A stretch of 39,462 bases of DNA from Pseudomonadota bacterium (lineage in GTDB: Bacteria > Pseudomonadota > Alphaproteobacteria > MPNO01 > UBA2964): positions 1 through 39,462 of the forward strand of contig JAQBTY010000003.1 of NCBI GenBank assembly GCA_027624735.1, in the 5' to 3' direction. This document shows, piece after piece, positions 1-8,659 of this stretch. Position 1 is the first letter of the stretch; every line of letters starts with the position of its first letter. Under the pieces are notes generated by a model, which saw only the letters and a list, made by a program, of their open reading frames with translations, had not been told where the DNA came from and ran no database searches. The translations under genes and the position numbers were made by a program.

Positions 1-54
1 GCCGTCAACCCGGACGATACCACGCGCCTTGCTCAAACCATCCGACCACCGTGA
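1..54 (+). CDS. possible 3' tail of an upstream CDS truncated by the window edge
   Basis: Frame 1 is open from base 1 to TGA at 52-54 (AVNPDDTTRLAQTIRPP*); too short to identify. Confidence 0.25.
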   Translation, partial: AVNPDDTTRLAQTIRPP

Positions 55-154
55 ATAATCCGGGCTAGCGCCACCTGAGTCAACGGGATAAGCCGCAAAA
101 ATTATGATATAGAATAGGTGATAATTTATTTTTTATTTAAAGTGCGAGTCAAGT

Positions 155-178
155 ATTTATAGGATTATTTATAGGATT
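155..178. repeat. tandem 12-bp repeat in AT-rich intergenic segment
   Basis: ATTTATAGGATT occurs twice head-to-tail (155-166, 167-178). Confidence 0.9.
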
Positions 179-249
179 CTGTGCTTCGCACCGAGAGTGC
201 GAACTGCCGCCGGAACGCTCTGGCGGGCCCACCCGATGGAGCAATAGGG

Positions 250-939
250 CTAACCCTCCAGGATTATCCGGATCAGCGCGTCCTGCATGGTCAGCATGGG
301 GAAATGGCCGGTGTCAAGTTCGTGCCAGTTTGCCTTGAGCGTTTCGGCGCAGCGCCGTTGATGGGGCTCACCGGGCTTGCCGGCCTGACGGCACCATATC
401 ACCGACGCATCCCAATCCTGGTCCCAGAAATTTTCCAGCACCACCGGACTGGTAAAACAACCGATGGGGTGAACGGTGGAGCGGTCGGCGGCCCAGGCGG
501 CCATATCCTCGTCAAGTTCCTGCCTGAACCGTTGATAACGGTCATCGCGGGTCGGACCGACGGCCAACTCGGTTTCCACTGACATTTGCCCGCCTGTGAT
601 ATCGCGGATGCATTCACCGTGCATCAACGCGAGCGCGTCGGAAAAAACCAGCCGCCGGATACGCTCGCGCGCCAGCTCCGCGACCTTGGCCATGACCATG
701 CCGCCGGCCGACGCACCCACCAGCACCACGTCGCGCAAATCCTCCGACCAAAGGAAGCCAGCCAGCTCTTCCGCCTGAGTCTCCGTGGTGATGCCGGGCC
801 TAAGCTGATAGGCGCGCTCGCCGCAGCCGTCCAGCGTCGGCGCGAACACCAGATGACCCGCAGCGCGCAATCGTGTCGCCACCGGTTTCCAGATCCAGCC
901 CCCCTGAAAGGCGCCATGGATAAGGATGAAAGTTGTCAT
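250..939 (-). CDS. alpha/beta hydrolase (salicylate esterase/HNL-like fold)
   Basis: Protein from MTTFILIHGAFQGGWIW; nucleophile elbow GASAG and C-terminal HELDTGHFPM histidine. Start chosen at the internal ATG (939) because the ORF-track extension overlaps the upstream gene. Confidence 0.85.
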   Translation of the reverse strand: MTTFILIHGAFQGGWIWKPVATRLRAAGHLVFAPTLDGCGERAYQLRPGITTETQAEELAGFLWSEDLRDVVLVGASAGGMVMAKVAELARERIRRLVFSDALALMHGECIRDITGGQMSVETELAVGPTRDDRYQRFRQELDEDMAAWAADRSTVHPIGCFTSPVVLENFWDQDWDASVIWCRQAGKPGEPHQRRCAETLKANWHELDTGHFPMLTMQDALIRIILEG

Positions 940-961
940 GCGGTATCTCCCGGTCGATTGG

Positions 962-1831
962 CTAAGCGAAGGTCTTGTCGCTGATGACGACAAAGACGCC
1001 ATCCTTGTCGGTGAACTGGTATTGGCTGATGGGGCAGGATTTTTCGATCATGGCGGCCCTGATCTGACTCTCCGCGGTGGTCCTGCTGATCGCGGTAAGC
1101 AACCACATGGGCGCCTGTCCGGGGGAAAAGTGGCTGCAAAATCCGTCGATTTCTTCCCGGACCGTAGCGCCGTCCTCGACCTTGAAACCGATGTGATCGG
1201 GACCCCGTCCGGTAACACTGATACCGCCGTAATCGGTAATGCTCCAGGGAATGAGCATCAGGGTCATGCGGCCGTCCGATAAATAGTGATTGGGATCGTT
1301 CGCCGTCGGTCCCTTATGGGAAAAGCCGAAAATTTCATGATAGAACTGGGCGCATTCCTCAAGTTTGCGTGTCCGGATGGCGTAATGGTGAATATAGCGC
1401 GCCGCAGGATCGCCTTTTGACCAGCGCGCGAAGTTCAACGATCTGGGACGCTCCGCGGGACGCTCGCCAATTTCCCCTCCTTCGCTTTGAGAGAGCGTGA
1501 AAATGCTGCCCGCCGGATCATGGGAAAAATAGTCGCCGTTGGCGCCTTCGGGCGGCTGTTCGACCCAGCCGATGGCCGGGTAGTCGCTACGCAACTTGTC
1601 GAACAAGGCCGCGATGTCGTCAACCTCGATCCCAAAATGATCAAGCCCTACCCGATGACCGGCCAGTCGCGGGCGCAGGTTGAAGGTGAGGTTGCCGTCG
1701 CTCAGGAATTCGCCGAATTCAGGCGACCTGAGTGTCTGATCCAGCTCCATGCCGAATATGGTTTCGTACAGGGTGGCAACCGGTGTGGGATTGTTGGAAA
1801 TCGATGCGATATGACTAATTCTTGCCGTCAC
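962..1831 (-). CDS. two-domain VOC / glyoxalase-extradiol dioxygenase superfamily protein
   Basis: Two VOC-like halves (ISHIASISNNPTPVATLYETIFGM...GLDHFGIEVDDI; YIHHYAIRTRKLEECAQFYHEIFGF...GPDHIGFKVED). Confidence 0.8.
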   Translation of the reverse strand: MTARISHIASISNNPTPVATLYETIFGMELDQTLRSPEFGEFLSDGNLTFNLRPRLAGHRVGLDHFGIEVDDIAALFDKLRSDYPAIGWVEQPPEGANGDYFSHDPAGSIFTLSQSEGGEIGERPAERPRSLNFARWSKGDPAARYIHHYAIRTRKLEECAQFYHEIFGFSHKGPTANDPNHYLSDGRMTLMLIPWSITDYGGISVTGRGPDHIGFKVEDGATVREEIDGFCSHFSPGQAPMWLLTAISRTTAESQIRAAMIEKSCPISQYQFTDKDGVFVVISDKTFA

Positions 1832-1845
1832 GGAATACTCCTAAA

Positions 1846-2679
1846 TCAATCCGCGACCACGAAGCAGACGCCGTTGCTGTCGCAATATTGATATTTACTG
1901 TCCGGCGCGGCGCGGCGCAGCTGCGCGGCGCGTTGGCGATCCTTCTCCCGGCCATCCAGCAGCCAGCACGGCGCGGCCCCGGGGGCAAAGCGGCCAACGT
2001 AATCCACGATCTCTTCATGCACCGCGTCGGCGTCCTCAACCTTGAAACCAATGTGATCAAGCATGGGGCGGTTGGCATCGATCCCTGTGTAATCGGCAAT
2101 CTTCCAGGGGATGAGCTTCAACGTTACACGCCCATCGGTCAGGCTGTAATTCTCGTCATCTTCCTGGCGGTTGAGCGGTGCCATCTTGAAGACGTCATGG
2201 TAAAATTCGGCGCAGGTTGCCGGGTCGGGCGTGCGCAGCGCGAGATAATCCCCGTGGCGTTCCTGGTCCCGGTCTTCTTCAAGATACAGCCCATCGGTCT
2301 TCACCTCGCTGATGGTCTTATCCATATTCTTCTGGTTGATATCGACCACCTGGCCATCGGGATCGTGGATACCGACCTGCGCATAAGGGCGCGATCCGGA
2401 GCGTTTCACCCATTCGACGGTCGGGTATTTTTTCTCCGCCATGGTGAAGGATGCCTCGATGTCCTCGACCTCGATCCCAAAATGATCGAGACCGGCGGGC
2501 CCGGGCCGTCCGGGAATAATAGGGTTGAAGTTAAGCCCCACATAGCCTTCGCGGGCCGTCGCGGAAAAACCCAGGATCGACGCCTTCCTCTCCAACGTCA
2601 TGTTGAAGATTGTCGCATAGAATTTCGCAACCGTCTGAGGATCCTGCGCGATGCAGGCAATATGGTTCAGCTTGGGCAC
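1846..2679 (-). CDS. two-domain VOC / glyoxalase-extradiol dioxygenase superfamily protein (paralog of the preceding gene)
   Basis: LNHIACIAQDPQTVAKFYATIFNM...GLDHFGIEVEDI...LALRTPDPATCAEFYHDVFKM...LDHIGFKVEDADAVHEEI; visibly homologous to 962-1831. Confidence 0.82.
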   Translation of the reverse strand: MPKLNHIACIAQDPQTVAKFYATIFNMTLERKASILGFSATAREGYVGLNFNPIIPGRPGPAGLDHFGIEVEDIEASFTMAEKKYPTVEWVKRSGSRPYAQVGIHDPDGQVVDINQKNMDKTISEVKTDGLYLEEDRDQERHGDYLALRTPDPATCAEFYHDVFKMAPLNRQEDDENYSLTDGRVTLKLIPWKIADYTGIDANRPMLDHIGFKVEDADAVHEEIVDYVGRFAPGAAPCWLLDGREKDRQRAAQLRRAAPDSKYQYCDSNGVCFVVAD

Positions 2680-2874
2680 AATGTTGCTCCTTGAAATTCT
2701 TCTTCTGCCTCCGGTGAGGGTCGGTTATTTTTTACGATAGTACGGCATCTCGTGCGGACAAATAAAGCCCGACGGCCTTCCAGGGTAGGTCCGGTTTGCG
2801 TGTTCAGACGGGTTGGCTAGAATACATCGGTTCATTCAAGTAAATTAATTCGGGATCAAGGGAGAAATAGCCCG

Positions 2875-3909
2875 ATGAGAAGACCGACAGGACTGTTTAC
2901 CGTGGGCTTTACCGCCCTGCTGATGGGCAGCTTCATCTCAGGCGCCGCTGCCGCACAAACCATGGAGAGTTTTTACAAAGGCAAGACCGTAAAGGTCATC
3001 GTTGGATTTGGCTCCGGCGGCGGTTATTCTAAATACTGCTTCCAGCTGTTGCGGGATCTGCCCAAATACGTTCCCGGCAACCCTGCCATGGTGTGCCAGT
3101 TCATGGGCGGCGGCGGCGGTGTAAAGGCGGCCAACTATATGTATAACGCCGGGCCCCGCGATGGCAGCGCCCTCGGTATGCTGGCCGACTACATGTCGGT
3201 GGCTCAGTTGCTGCGGCCAAAGAAAATCAAATACGACGCCCGCAAGTTTACCTATCTTGGTGTCATGGTGCCGGCCAACCCCGTGCTGATGGCGTGGCAT
3301 ACGGCACCGGCTACGTCGCTTAAGGATCTGCGAAAGAAAGAGCTCGTCGTCGGGTTCACCGGCAAACTATCGGCTGGCGGCATCAACGCTGCGATCATGA
3401 ACACCTTCGCCGATACCAGGATAAAATTCGTGGTCGGCTACAACAGCACCGGCAAGGTTGCGCTTGCCATGGAAAAGGGTGAAGTGCAGGGCAGCATGAG
3501 TTCATGGATCAGCTGGAAATCGCGCGCCCAGGCCTGGATCAAGGACAAGAAAATTATCCCGATCATTCAGGTCGGTCTGAAAAAAGCGTGGGACCTGCCC
3601 CATGTGCCGCTGCTGCTGGATCAGGCCAAGAACGATGCCGATCGTCAGGTATTGCAGCTGATCTCCGGCGCCGGTCCGTTCGGCCGGTCTCTGATCGCGC
3701 CGCCCGGCATGCCGAAATATCAAATCGATGGTTGGCGGAAGGCTTTCGATATGACCATGGCGGATCCCAAGTTCAGGGCTGAAGCCAAGCGCCGCAATAT
3801 CGAGATCGACCCGACCCCTGGCGCCGAGATCCAGCCCATCGTGGCAAAAATTTTGAGCACACCGAAGGATGTCGTCAAACGCGCGCAAAAAGCCGTGGGC
3901 ATCAAGTAA
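2875..3909 (+). CDS. tripartite tricarboxylate transporter-type solute-binding protein (TctC/Bug family)
   Basis: N-terminal signal peptide; YKGKTVKVIVGFGSGGGYSKYCFQLLRDLPKYVPGNPAMVCQFMGGGGGVKAANYMYN typical of Bug proteins; RBS AAGGGAG upstream. Confidence 0.85.
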   Translation: MRRPTGLFTVGFTALLMGSFISGAAAAQTMESFYKGKTVKVIVGFGSGGGYSKYCFQLLRDLPKYVPGNPAMVCQFMGGGGGVKAANYMYNAGPRDGSALGMLADYMSVAQLLRPKKIKYDARKFTYLGVMVPANPVLMAWHTAPATSLKDLRKKELVVGFTGKLSAGGINAAIMNTFADTRIKFVVGYNSTGKVALAMEKGEVQGSMSSWISWKSRAQAWIKDKKIIPIIQVGLKKAWDLPHVPLLLDQAKNDADRQVLQLISGAGPFGRSLIAPPGMPKYQIDGWRKAFDMTMADPKFRAEAKRRNIEIDPTPGAEIQPIVAKILSTPKDVVKRAQKAVGIK

Positions 3910-3939
3910 AGATTATAAGCGAACGTTGAGACCCTATCG

Positions 3940-3976
3940 GCGCGGCGGTCCTTTGTGTGATCGCCGCGCTTTTTTT
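3940..3976 (+). terminator. rho-independent terminator between convergent genes
   Basis: Perfect 8-bp stem GCGCGGCG (3940-3947) / CGCCGCGC (3962-3969) followed by a run of seven T (3970-3976). Confidence 0.8.
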
Positions 3977-3982
3977 ATTCCC

Positions 3983-4972
3983 CTACCCCACCGCGGCGAA
4001 CAGATCGTCCAGCGGCATGGCGGCGGGCAGGAAGGCTTCAGTGACCAGATGGCGCATGAAAGTTTCCAGATGGGCCCGGTTGGGTTCCAGACCGTAGGGC
4101 CAGGGATCGCCGCCAAATACCCGGTCCATTTCATCCAGATCGTCGAACATCCAGGGCGTCATGTACATCATGGCGCCGGTATAGCGCATCTGCTCCACCG
4201 CCTTGGCCTTTGAGGTCTCGAACGCGGCAAACAGGCTTTGTGCGATCCATGGGTTTTCGCGGTAAAGCGCCTCGCGCATCACCACCGTATGCATGATGGG
4301 GAAGATGCCGGTGCGGGCGAACCAGTCCTGTTCCACCTTGCGGAAATCAGGGATCAGGCGGGCGATATTGGGATCGGTGCGCGCCGATGACGGCACACGG
4401 GCGGCCATCACTGCATCGATCTCACCGCCGGACAGCGCCGCGCTCAGCGTGTCATGGCGGGTCAGCGCCGAGATGCGCAAATCGCGATCCGGCCGCACAT
4501 CGGACGCGCTTGGTTTGCGGGGCACATCGACGCCACCTTCGACCCAGTCGATGGTGTCGGTATCGACGCCGTATTCGTCGCGCAGGATGCCACGCATCCA
4601 GATCCCGGCGGTCTGGCGGTATTCCTGAATGCCGACACGCCTGCCTTCTAGGTCTTTGGGTTTCTCTATTTCCGTCTTGCGGTTGATGAAGAAATTGCCG
4701 TGGCGGAATACGCGGGACGGAAAAACCGGAATGGCCACGAACGGAAAAGCCTCGCCACCCGCCAGCGCACGGGACCGCTTGGTCAGATAGAGCGCCAGCG
4801 ACATTTCGGAGACGTCGAATTCCTCGCGCTCCGCCATGCCGACGAAAATGCTGTGCACCGGTATACGGGTTTCGTAGTTGAGCGTGATCCCCTCGGGTTT
4901 CACCGCGCCGTAGCGCATTGCCTCGATCCGGTCATAGGGACCGCTGGCGATATGCAGATTAAGATCAGCCAT
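3983..4972 (-). CDS. 4,5-dihydroxyphthalate decarboxylase-like / periplasmic-binding-fold protein
   Basis: MADLNLHIASGPYDRIEAMRYGAVKPEGITLNYE...EEFDVSEMSLALYL...FPVFPSRVFRHGNFFINRKTEIEKPKDLEGRRVGIQEYRQTAGIWMRGIL resembles the dihydroxyphthalate decarboxylase (Pht5-like)/NMT1-like family. Confidence 0.72.
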   Translation of the reverse strand: MADLNLHIASGPYDRIEAMRYGAVKPEGITLNYETRIPVHSIFVGMAEREEFDVSEMSLALYLTKRSRALAGGEAFPFVAIPVFPSRVFRHGNFFINRKTEIEKPKDLEGRRVGIQEYRQTAGIWMRGILRDEYGVDTDTIDWVEGGVDVPRKPSASDVRPDRDLRISALTRHDTLSAALSGGEIDAVMAARVPSSARTDPNIARLIPDFRKVEQDWFARTGIFPIMHTVVMREALYRENPWIAQSLFAAFETSKAKAVEQMRYTGAMMYMTPWMFDDLDEMDRVFGGDPWPYGLEPNRAHLETFMRHLVTEAFLPAAMPLDDLFAAVG

Positions 4973-4975
4973 GTT

Positions 4976-5824
4976 CTATGCCGCCCGCGCCGTCGCCGCG
5001 ACGGGATCGGTGCCGAACACCGTGGTGCGACGCAAGAGCCGCCGTTCACCTTCCGAAAAATCGGTGCGCGCATGGTTGAGGCAGCGATTGTCCCAGATCA
5101 CGAAATCGCCCTTCGTCCAGACATGTTCATAGACGAACTCTGGCTTTTCCGTGTGATCCAACAGCTCTTGCAGGATCGCCTCACTTTCATCGGCCGGCAG
5201 TTCGACGATCTTTGACGTCATGAGACGACTGATATAAAGCGCGGTGCGGCCGGTCTCCTCATGTTCGATAAAGATCGGGTGTTGCCGCACACCGCTCAGC
5301 GATCTGGTCGCCACATCCTGCACGTTATCGGCATAATACATGTGCTCGGCATGACATCCCGCGAGCGTCGATTTCAGCGCCTCCGGCAGGGTGTCATAGG
5401 CCTTGTACATATTGGCGAACAGGGTGTTGCCGCCAATGGAAGGGACCTCCAGCGCATAGAGCAGTGTATAACGGAAAGGTCGCTTGGCAAAAGCGCCATC
5501 GGTATGGAACATCATTTCGCCATCGGGCAAGGAACCAATGGGCTTGCCGTCTTCCCGGATATTGCTGATCAGCATGGTGCCGGGATGAGAGACGCGGCCT
5601 TCTTCCGCCCATCCGATCTTGCGTTGACGCGTGCCGGGCTCACCAAATCTGGCCGTAAATCGAACCTGGTCTTCCTCGGAAATATCCTGTCCGGGGAATA
5701 CCAGCACCTGATGATCGAGCCAGGCACGGTGAACCGCCCGAAACGTGGCATCATCCATTTCCTCGCCGAGATCGATGCCCGTGACCCGCGCGCCGACCGC
5801 CTCTGAAATTGGCTCCGCCTTCAT
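4976..5824 (-). CDS. TauD/TfdA-family Fe(II)/2-oxoglutarate-dependent dioxygenase (copy 1)
   Basis: GARVTGIDLGEEM; HxD motif FHTDGAF; distal His in DNRCLNHARTDF; ERRLLRRTTVFG arginine motif. Confidence 0.9.
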   Translation of the reverse strand: MKAEPISEAVGARVTGIDLGEEMDDATFRAVHRAWLDHQVLVFPGQDISEEDQVRFTARFGEPGTRQRKIGWAEEGRVSHPGTMLISNIREDGKPIGSLPDGEMMFHTDGAFAKRPFRYTLLYALEVPSIGGNTLFANMYKAYDTLPEALKSTLAGCHAEHMYYADNVQDVATRSLSGVRQHPIFIEHEETGRTALYISRLMTSKIVELPADESEAILQELLDHTEKPEFVYEHVWTKGDFVIWDNRCLNHARTDFSEGERRLLRRTTVFGTDPVAATARAA

Positions 5825-5846
5825 CGCAATCCTCTCCTATACATTG

Positions 5847-6704
5847 TCAGGCGGCCCGTGCCGCCGCCGCGACGGGATCGGTGCCAAACACCGTGGTACG
5901 GCGCAACAATCGGCGTTCTCCTTCCGAAAAATCGGTGCGCGCATGGTTGATGCAGCGATTGTCCCACATGACGAAATCGCCGGGCGTCCAGACATGTTCG
6001 TAGACGAATTCTGGATTTTCCGCATGATCGAACAGCATTTCGAGAATGTCGTCGCTTTCAGCGGCCGGAAGTTCAACGATCCTTGTGGTGAGCAGACGGC
6101 TTGCGTACAGCGCAATGCGGCCGGTTTCCTCATGAGCGATGAACAACGGGTGCTGGCGCACGCCGGTCAGCGACTCGGTCGGTTTCGCCTTATCGACACT
6201 GCCGGCATAGTACTGATGCTCCGCGTGGCAGGAGGCTAGCTTGCATTTCAGATCGTCTGGCAGGGTGTCATAAGCCTTATACATGTTGGCGAACTGGGTA
6301 TTGCCACCGACCGACGGGATTTCCAGCGCATACAACAGCGTGTAGCGGAACGGCCGCTTGGCGTAGGCACCGTCGGAATGGAACATCATCTCGCCATCGG
6401 GCAGAGAGCCGATGGGGACACCGTCCTTGCGGATATTGCTGATCAGCATGATGCCGGGATGGGCAACCCGGTCGCCTTCCGCCGTCGGGACCTTGCGGTT
6501 GCGCCCGCCAAGCTCGCCGAAATGCGCGGTAAAGCGGACTTGATCTTCCTCGCCGAGTTCCTGGCCGGGGAATACCAGCACCTGATAATCGAGCCACGCC
6601 TGATGGATTGTCCGAAACGCGGCCGCGTCCATATCGTTACGCAGATCTATGCCCGTGATGCGGGCGCCGACCGCATCGGAGATGGGTTCAATTTTGATAG
6701 ACAT
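5847..6704 (-). CDS. TauD/TfdA-family Fe(II)/2-oxoglutarate-dependent dioxygenase (copy 2)
   Basis: GARITGIDLRNDM; FHSDGAY; DNRCINHARTDF; ERRLLRRTTVFG. Confidence 0.9.
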   Translation of the reverse strand: MSIKIEPISDAVGARITGIDLRNDMDAAAFRTIHQAWLDYQVLVFPGQELGEEDQVRFTAHFGELGGRNRKVPTAEGDRVAHPGIMLISNIRKDGVPIGSLPDGEMMFHSDGAYAKRPFRYTLLYALEIPSVGGNTQFANMYKAYDTLPDDLKCKLASCHAEHQYYAGSVDKAKPTESLTGVRQHPLFIAHEETGRIALYASRLLTTRIVELPAAESDDILEMLFDHAENPEFVYEHVWTPGDFVMWDNRCINHARTDFSEGERRLLRRTTVFGTDPVAAAARAA

Positions 6705-6716
6705 TGATCCCTCTTT

Positions 6717-7574
6717 TCAGGCCGCGACATCGATGCGGGCGCGCTCAGGACGAACGCCCTGGATCACATTGCGCCGCAGCAAACGCCGCTCGGTTTCAGG
6801 AAAATCCGTGCGCGCATGGTTGAGACAGCGATTGTCCCACATCACGAAATCGCCCAGCGACCAGACATGCTCGTAATACATCTCCGGTTTTTCGCTGTGA
6901 TCGAACAGGAAATTGATGATCTCTTCGCTTTCCGCCTCGGGCAGCTCGTTGATGCGCATGGTCAAAAGCCGGCTGACATAAAGCGCGGTGCGGCCGGTTT
7001 CGTTGTGTTCGATAAAGACAGGATGGGAAAACTCTCCTGAATAGGACCCCATATGCTGGCCGCGCTGTACCGTACCCGAGTAGTAACGCTGCAGCGCCGT
7101 GCAAGTGGAAAGCTTGGCCTTCAGATCGTCGGGCAGGGTCTCATAGGCCTTGTACAAATTGGCGAACATTGTATTGCCGCCAACCGATGGAATCTCAACC
7201 GCGTACAGCATGGAATAGTTATAGGGATGCTCGTCATAGGCGCCATCGGTATGAAACATCATCTCGCCATCGGGCAGCGAGCCGATCGGTTTGCCGTTCT
7301 CGCGGATATTGCTGACCAACATGATGGATTTGTCGGCGACATCCTTTTCGGGCCGGGTTTCATAGCGATCGCGTTTAGGGAACTCGCCCCACAGACGCGC
7401 GAAGCGGATTTGCTCGTCCTCGGTCAGATCCTGATTCGGGAAAATCAGCACCTGATGATCCATCCAGGCCTTGTGGATGGACGCAACAATTTCCGGGTCC
7501 AGCTCCTGGCTTAGATCCACCCCGGTGATCCTGGCGCCGGTAGCCGCCCCCGTCGGTTCCACTTTCATGCTCAT
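6717..7574 (-). CDS. TauD/TfdA-family Fe(II)/2-oxoglutarate-dependent dioxygenase (copy 3)
   Basis: Start set at the internal ATG (MSMKVEPTGAATGARITGVDLSQEL) preceded by a GGGGAAGAG ribosome-binding sequence; FHTDGAY; DNRCLNHARTDF; ERRLLRRNVIQG. Confidence 0.9.
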   Translation of the reverse strand: MSMKVEPTGAATGARITGVDLSQELDPEIVASIHKAWMDHQVLIFPNQDLTEDEQIRFARLWGEFPKRDRYETRPEKDVADKSIMLVSNIRENGKPIGSLPDGEMMFHTDGAYDEHPYNYSMLYAVEIPSVGGNTMFANLYKAYETLPDDLKAKLSTCTALQRYYSGTVQRGQHMGSYSGEFSHPVFIEHNETGRTALYVSRLLTMRINELPEAESEEIINFLFDHSEKPEMYYEHVWSLGDFVMWDNRCLNHARTDFPETERRLLRRNVIQGVRPERARIDVAA

Positions 7575-7588
7575 CTCTTCCCCACTCC

Positions 7589-8464
7589 TTACGCTGCCCG
7601 CACCGCATGCGCCGCCTCGGGCCGCACGCCCTGAACGGTAGTGCGCCGCAACAGCCGCCGCTCGCCGGCGGAAAAATCGGTCCGTGCGTGGTTGAGACAA
7701 CGATTGTCCCAGATCACGAAATCGCCCGGATTCCAGACATGCTCGTAAACAAAATCCGGCTTCTCAACATGGTCCAGCAGCCGATCGAGAATTTCATTGC
7801 CTTCCCCCTCGGGCAGGCCCTTCAGGCTGGTGGTCAGCAGGCGGCTTATATAAAGCACGGTGCGGCCGGTTTCCTCGTGGGCGATAAACACCGGATGGGC
7901 GAACGCATCATCCACCCGCGTGATCGCCAGGGTCTTCAGGATTTCCGGTGTGACGTGGCGACCGGCATAGTAGCCATGCTGCGCCTCCACATGGGCGAGG
8001 CGTTCCTTCAGATCGGCCGGCAGCGCGTCGTAGGCCTTATATAAATTCGCAAACAACGTGTTGCCGCCCGACGATGGAACCTCCAGCGCATACAACATAG
8101 TGTAGCGATAAGGATGTTCGTCATATTGCCCGTCCGAATGAAACATCATGTCGCCATCGGGCAGCGAGCCAATGGGTTCGCCGTCTTCACGGATGTTGGA
8201 GATCAGCATGATGGATTCGTGGGAGCGACGGCCTTCTTCCCGGCGCCCGGCATAGCGCGAGCGCAACGGCATCTCGCCCCAATGGGTGGCGAAGCGGATC
8301 TGGTCGGCTTCCGTCATGGTCTGGCCGGGAAACACCAGCACCTGGTGATCCAGCCACGCCTTATGGATCGCCCCATAGGCCGCAGCGTCCAGCACTGTCC
8401 CCAGATCGACACCGGTAATCCGCGCGCCGGTGGGGGCGTCCAATGGCGTAACAATGAGGGTCAA
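7589..8464 (-). CDS. TauD/TfdA-family Fe(II)/2-oxoglutarate-dependent dioxygenase (copy 4), probable TTG start
   Basis: LTLIVTPLDAPTGARITGVDLGTVL; FHSDGQY; DNRCLNHARTDF; ERRLLRRTTVQG. TAAGGAGG lies 8 nt upstream of TTG (8462-8464), so the ATG at 8623 in the ORF track is probably not used. Confidence 0.88.
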   Translation of the reverse strand: MTLIVTPLDAPTGARITGVDLGTVLDAAAYGAIHKAWLDHQVLVFPGQTMTEADQIRFATHWGEMPLRSRYAGRREEGRRSHESIMLISNIREDGEPIGSLPDGDMMFHSDGQYDEHPYRYTMLYALEVPSSGGNTLFANLYKAYDALPADLKERLAHVEAQHGYYAGRHVTPEILKTLAITRVDDAFAHPVFIAHEETGRTVLYISRLLTTSLKGLPEGEGNEILDRLLDHVEKPDFVYEHVWNPGDFVIWDNRCLNHARTDFSAGERRLLRRTTVQGVRPEAAHAVRAA

Positions 8465-8659
8465 AGACGAAGCCTCCTTATTGTTTGTCGCTCTACCGTT
8501 TCCCCGATTGCAGTCAGTATAGGCGAAAATCGGCGCCCACTCCAAGATCGGTTCCGCACCCGCGAAGCCAAGCCGGCGCTTGCCGCCCGGCGGAACGGAA
8601 CGTACTATCCGCGCCTGATCCATAGGATAAATTCACGTCACCTTACAAGGGAGACCCCA

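Noticed and set aside
1822-2694. 290-aa plus-strand ORF opposite the VOC gene
   Set aside because: Shadow ORF; opposite strand encodes a clear two-domain VOC protein.
8114-8659. 182-aa N-terminal extension of the second Bug protein in the ORF track
   Set aside because: Lies antisense to TauD copy 4 and precedes a clear RBS plus ATG and signal peptide at 8660.
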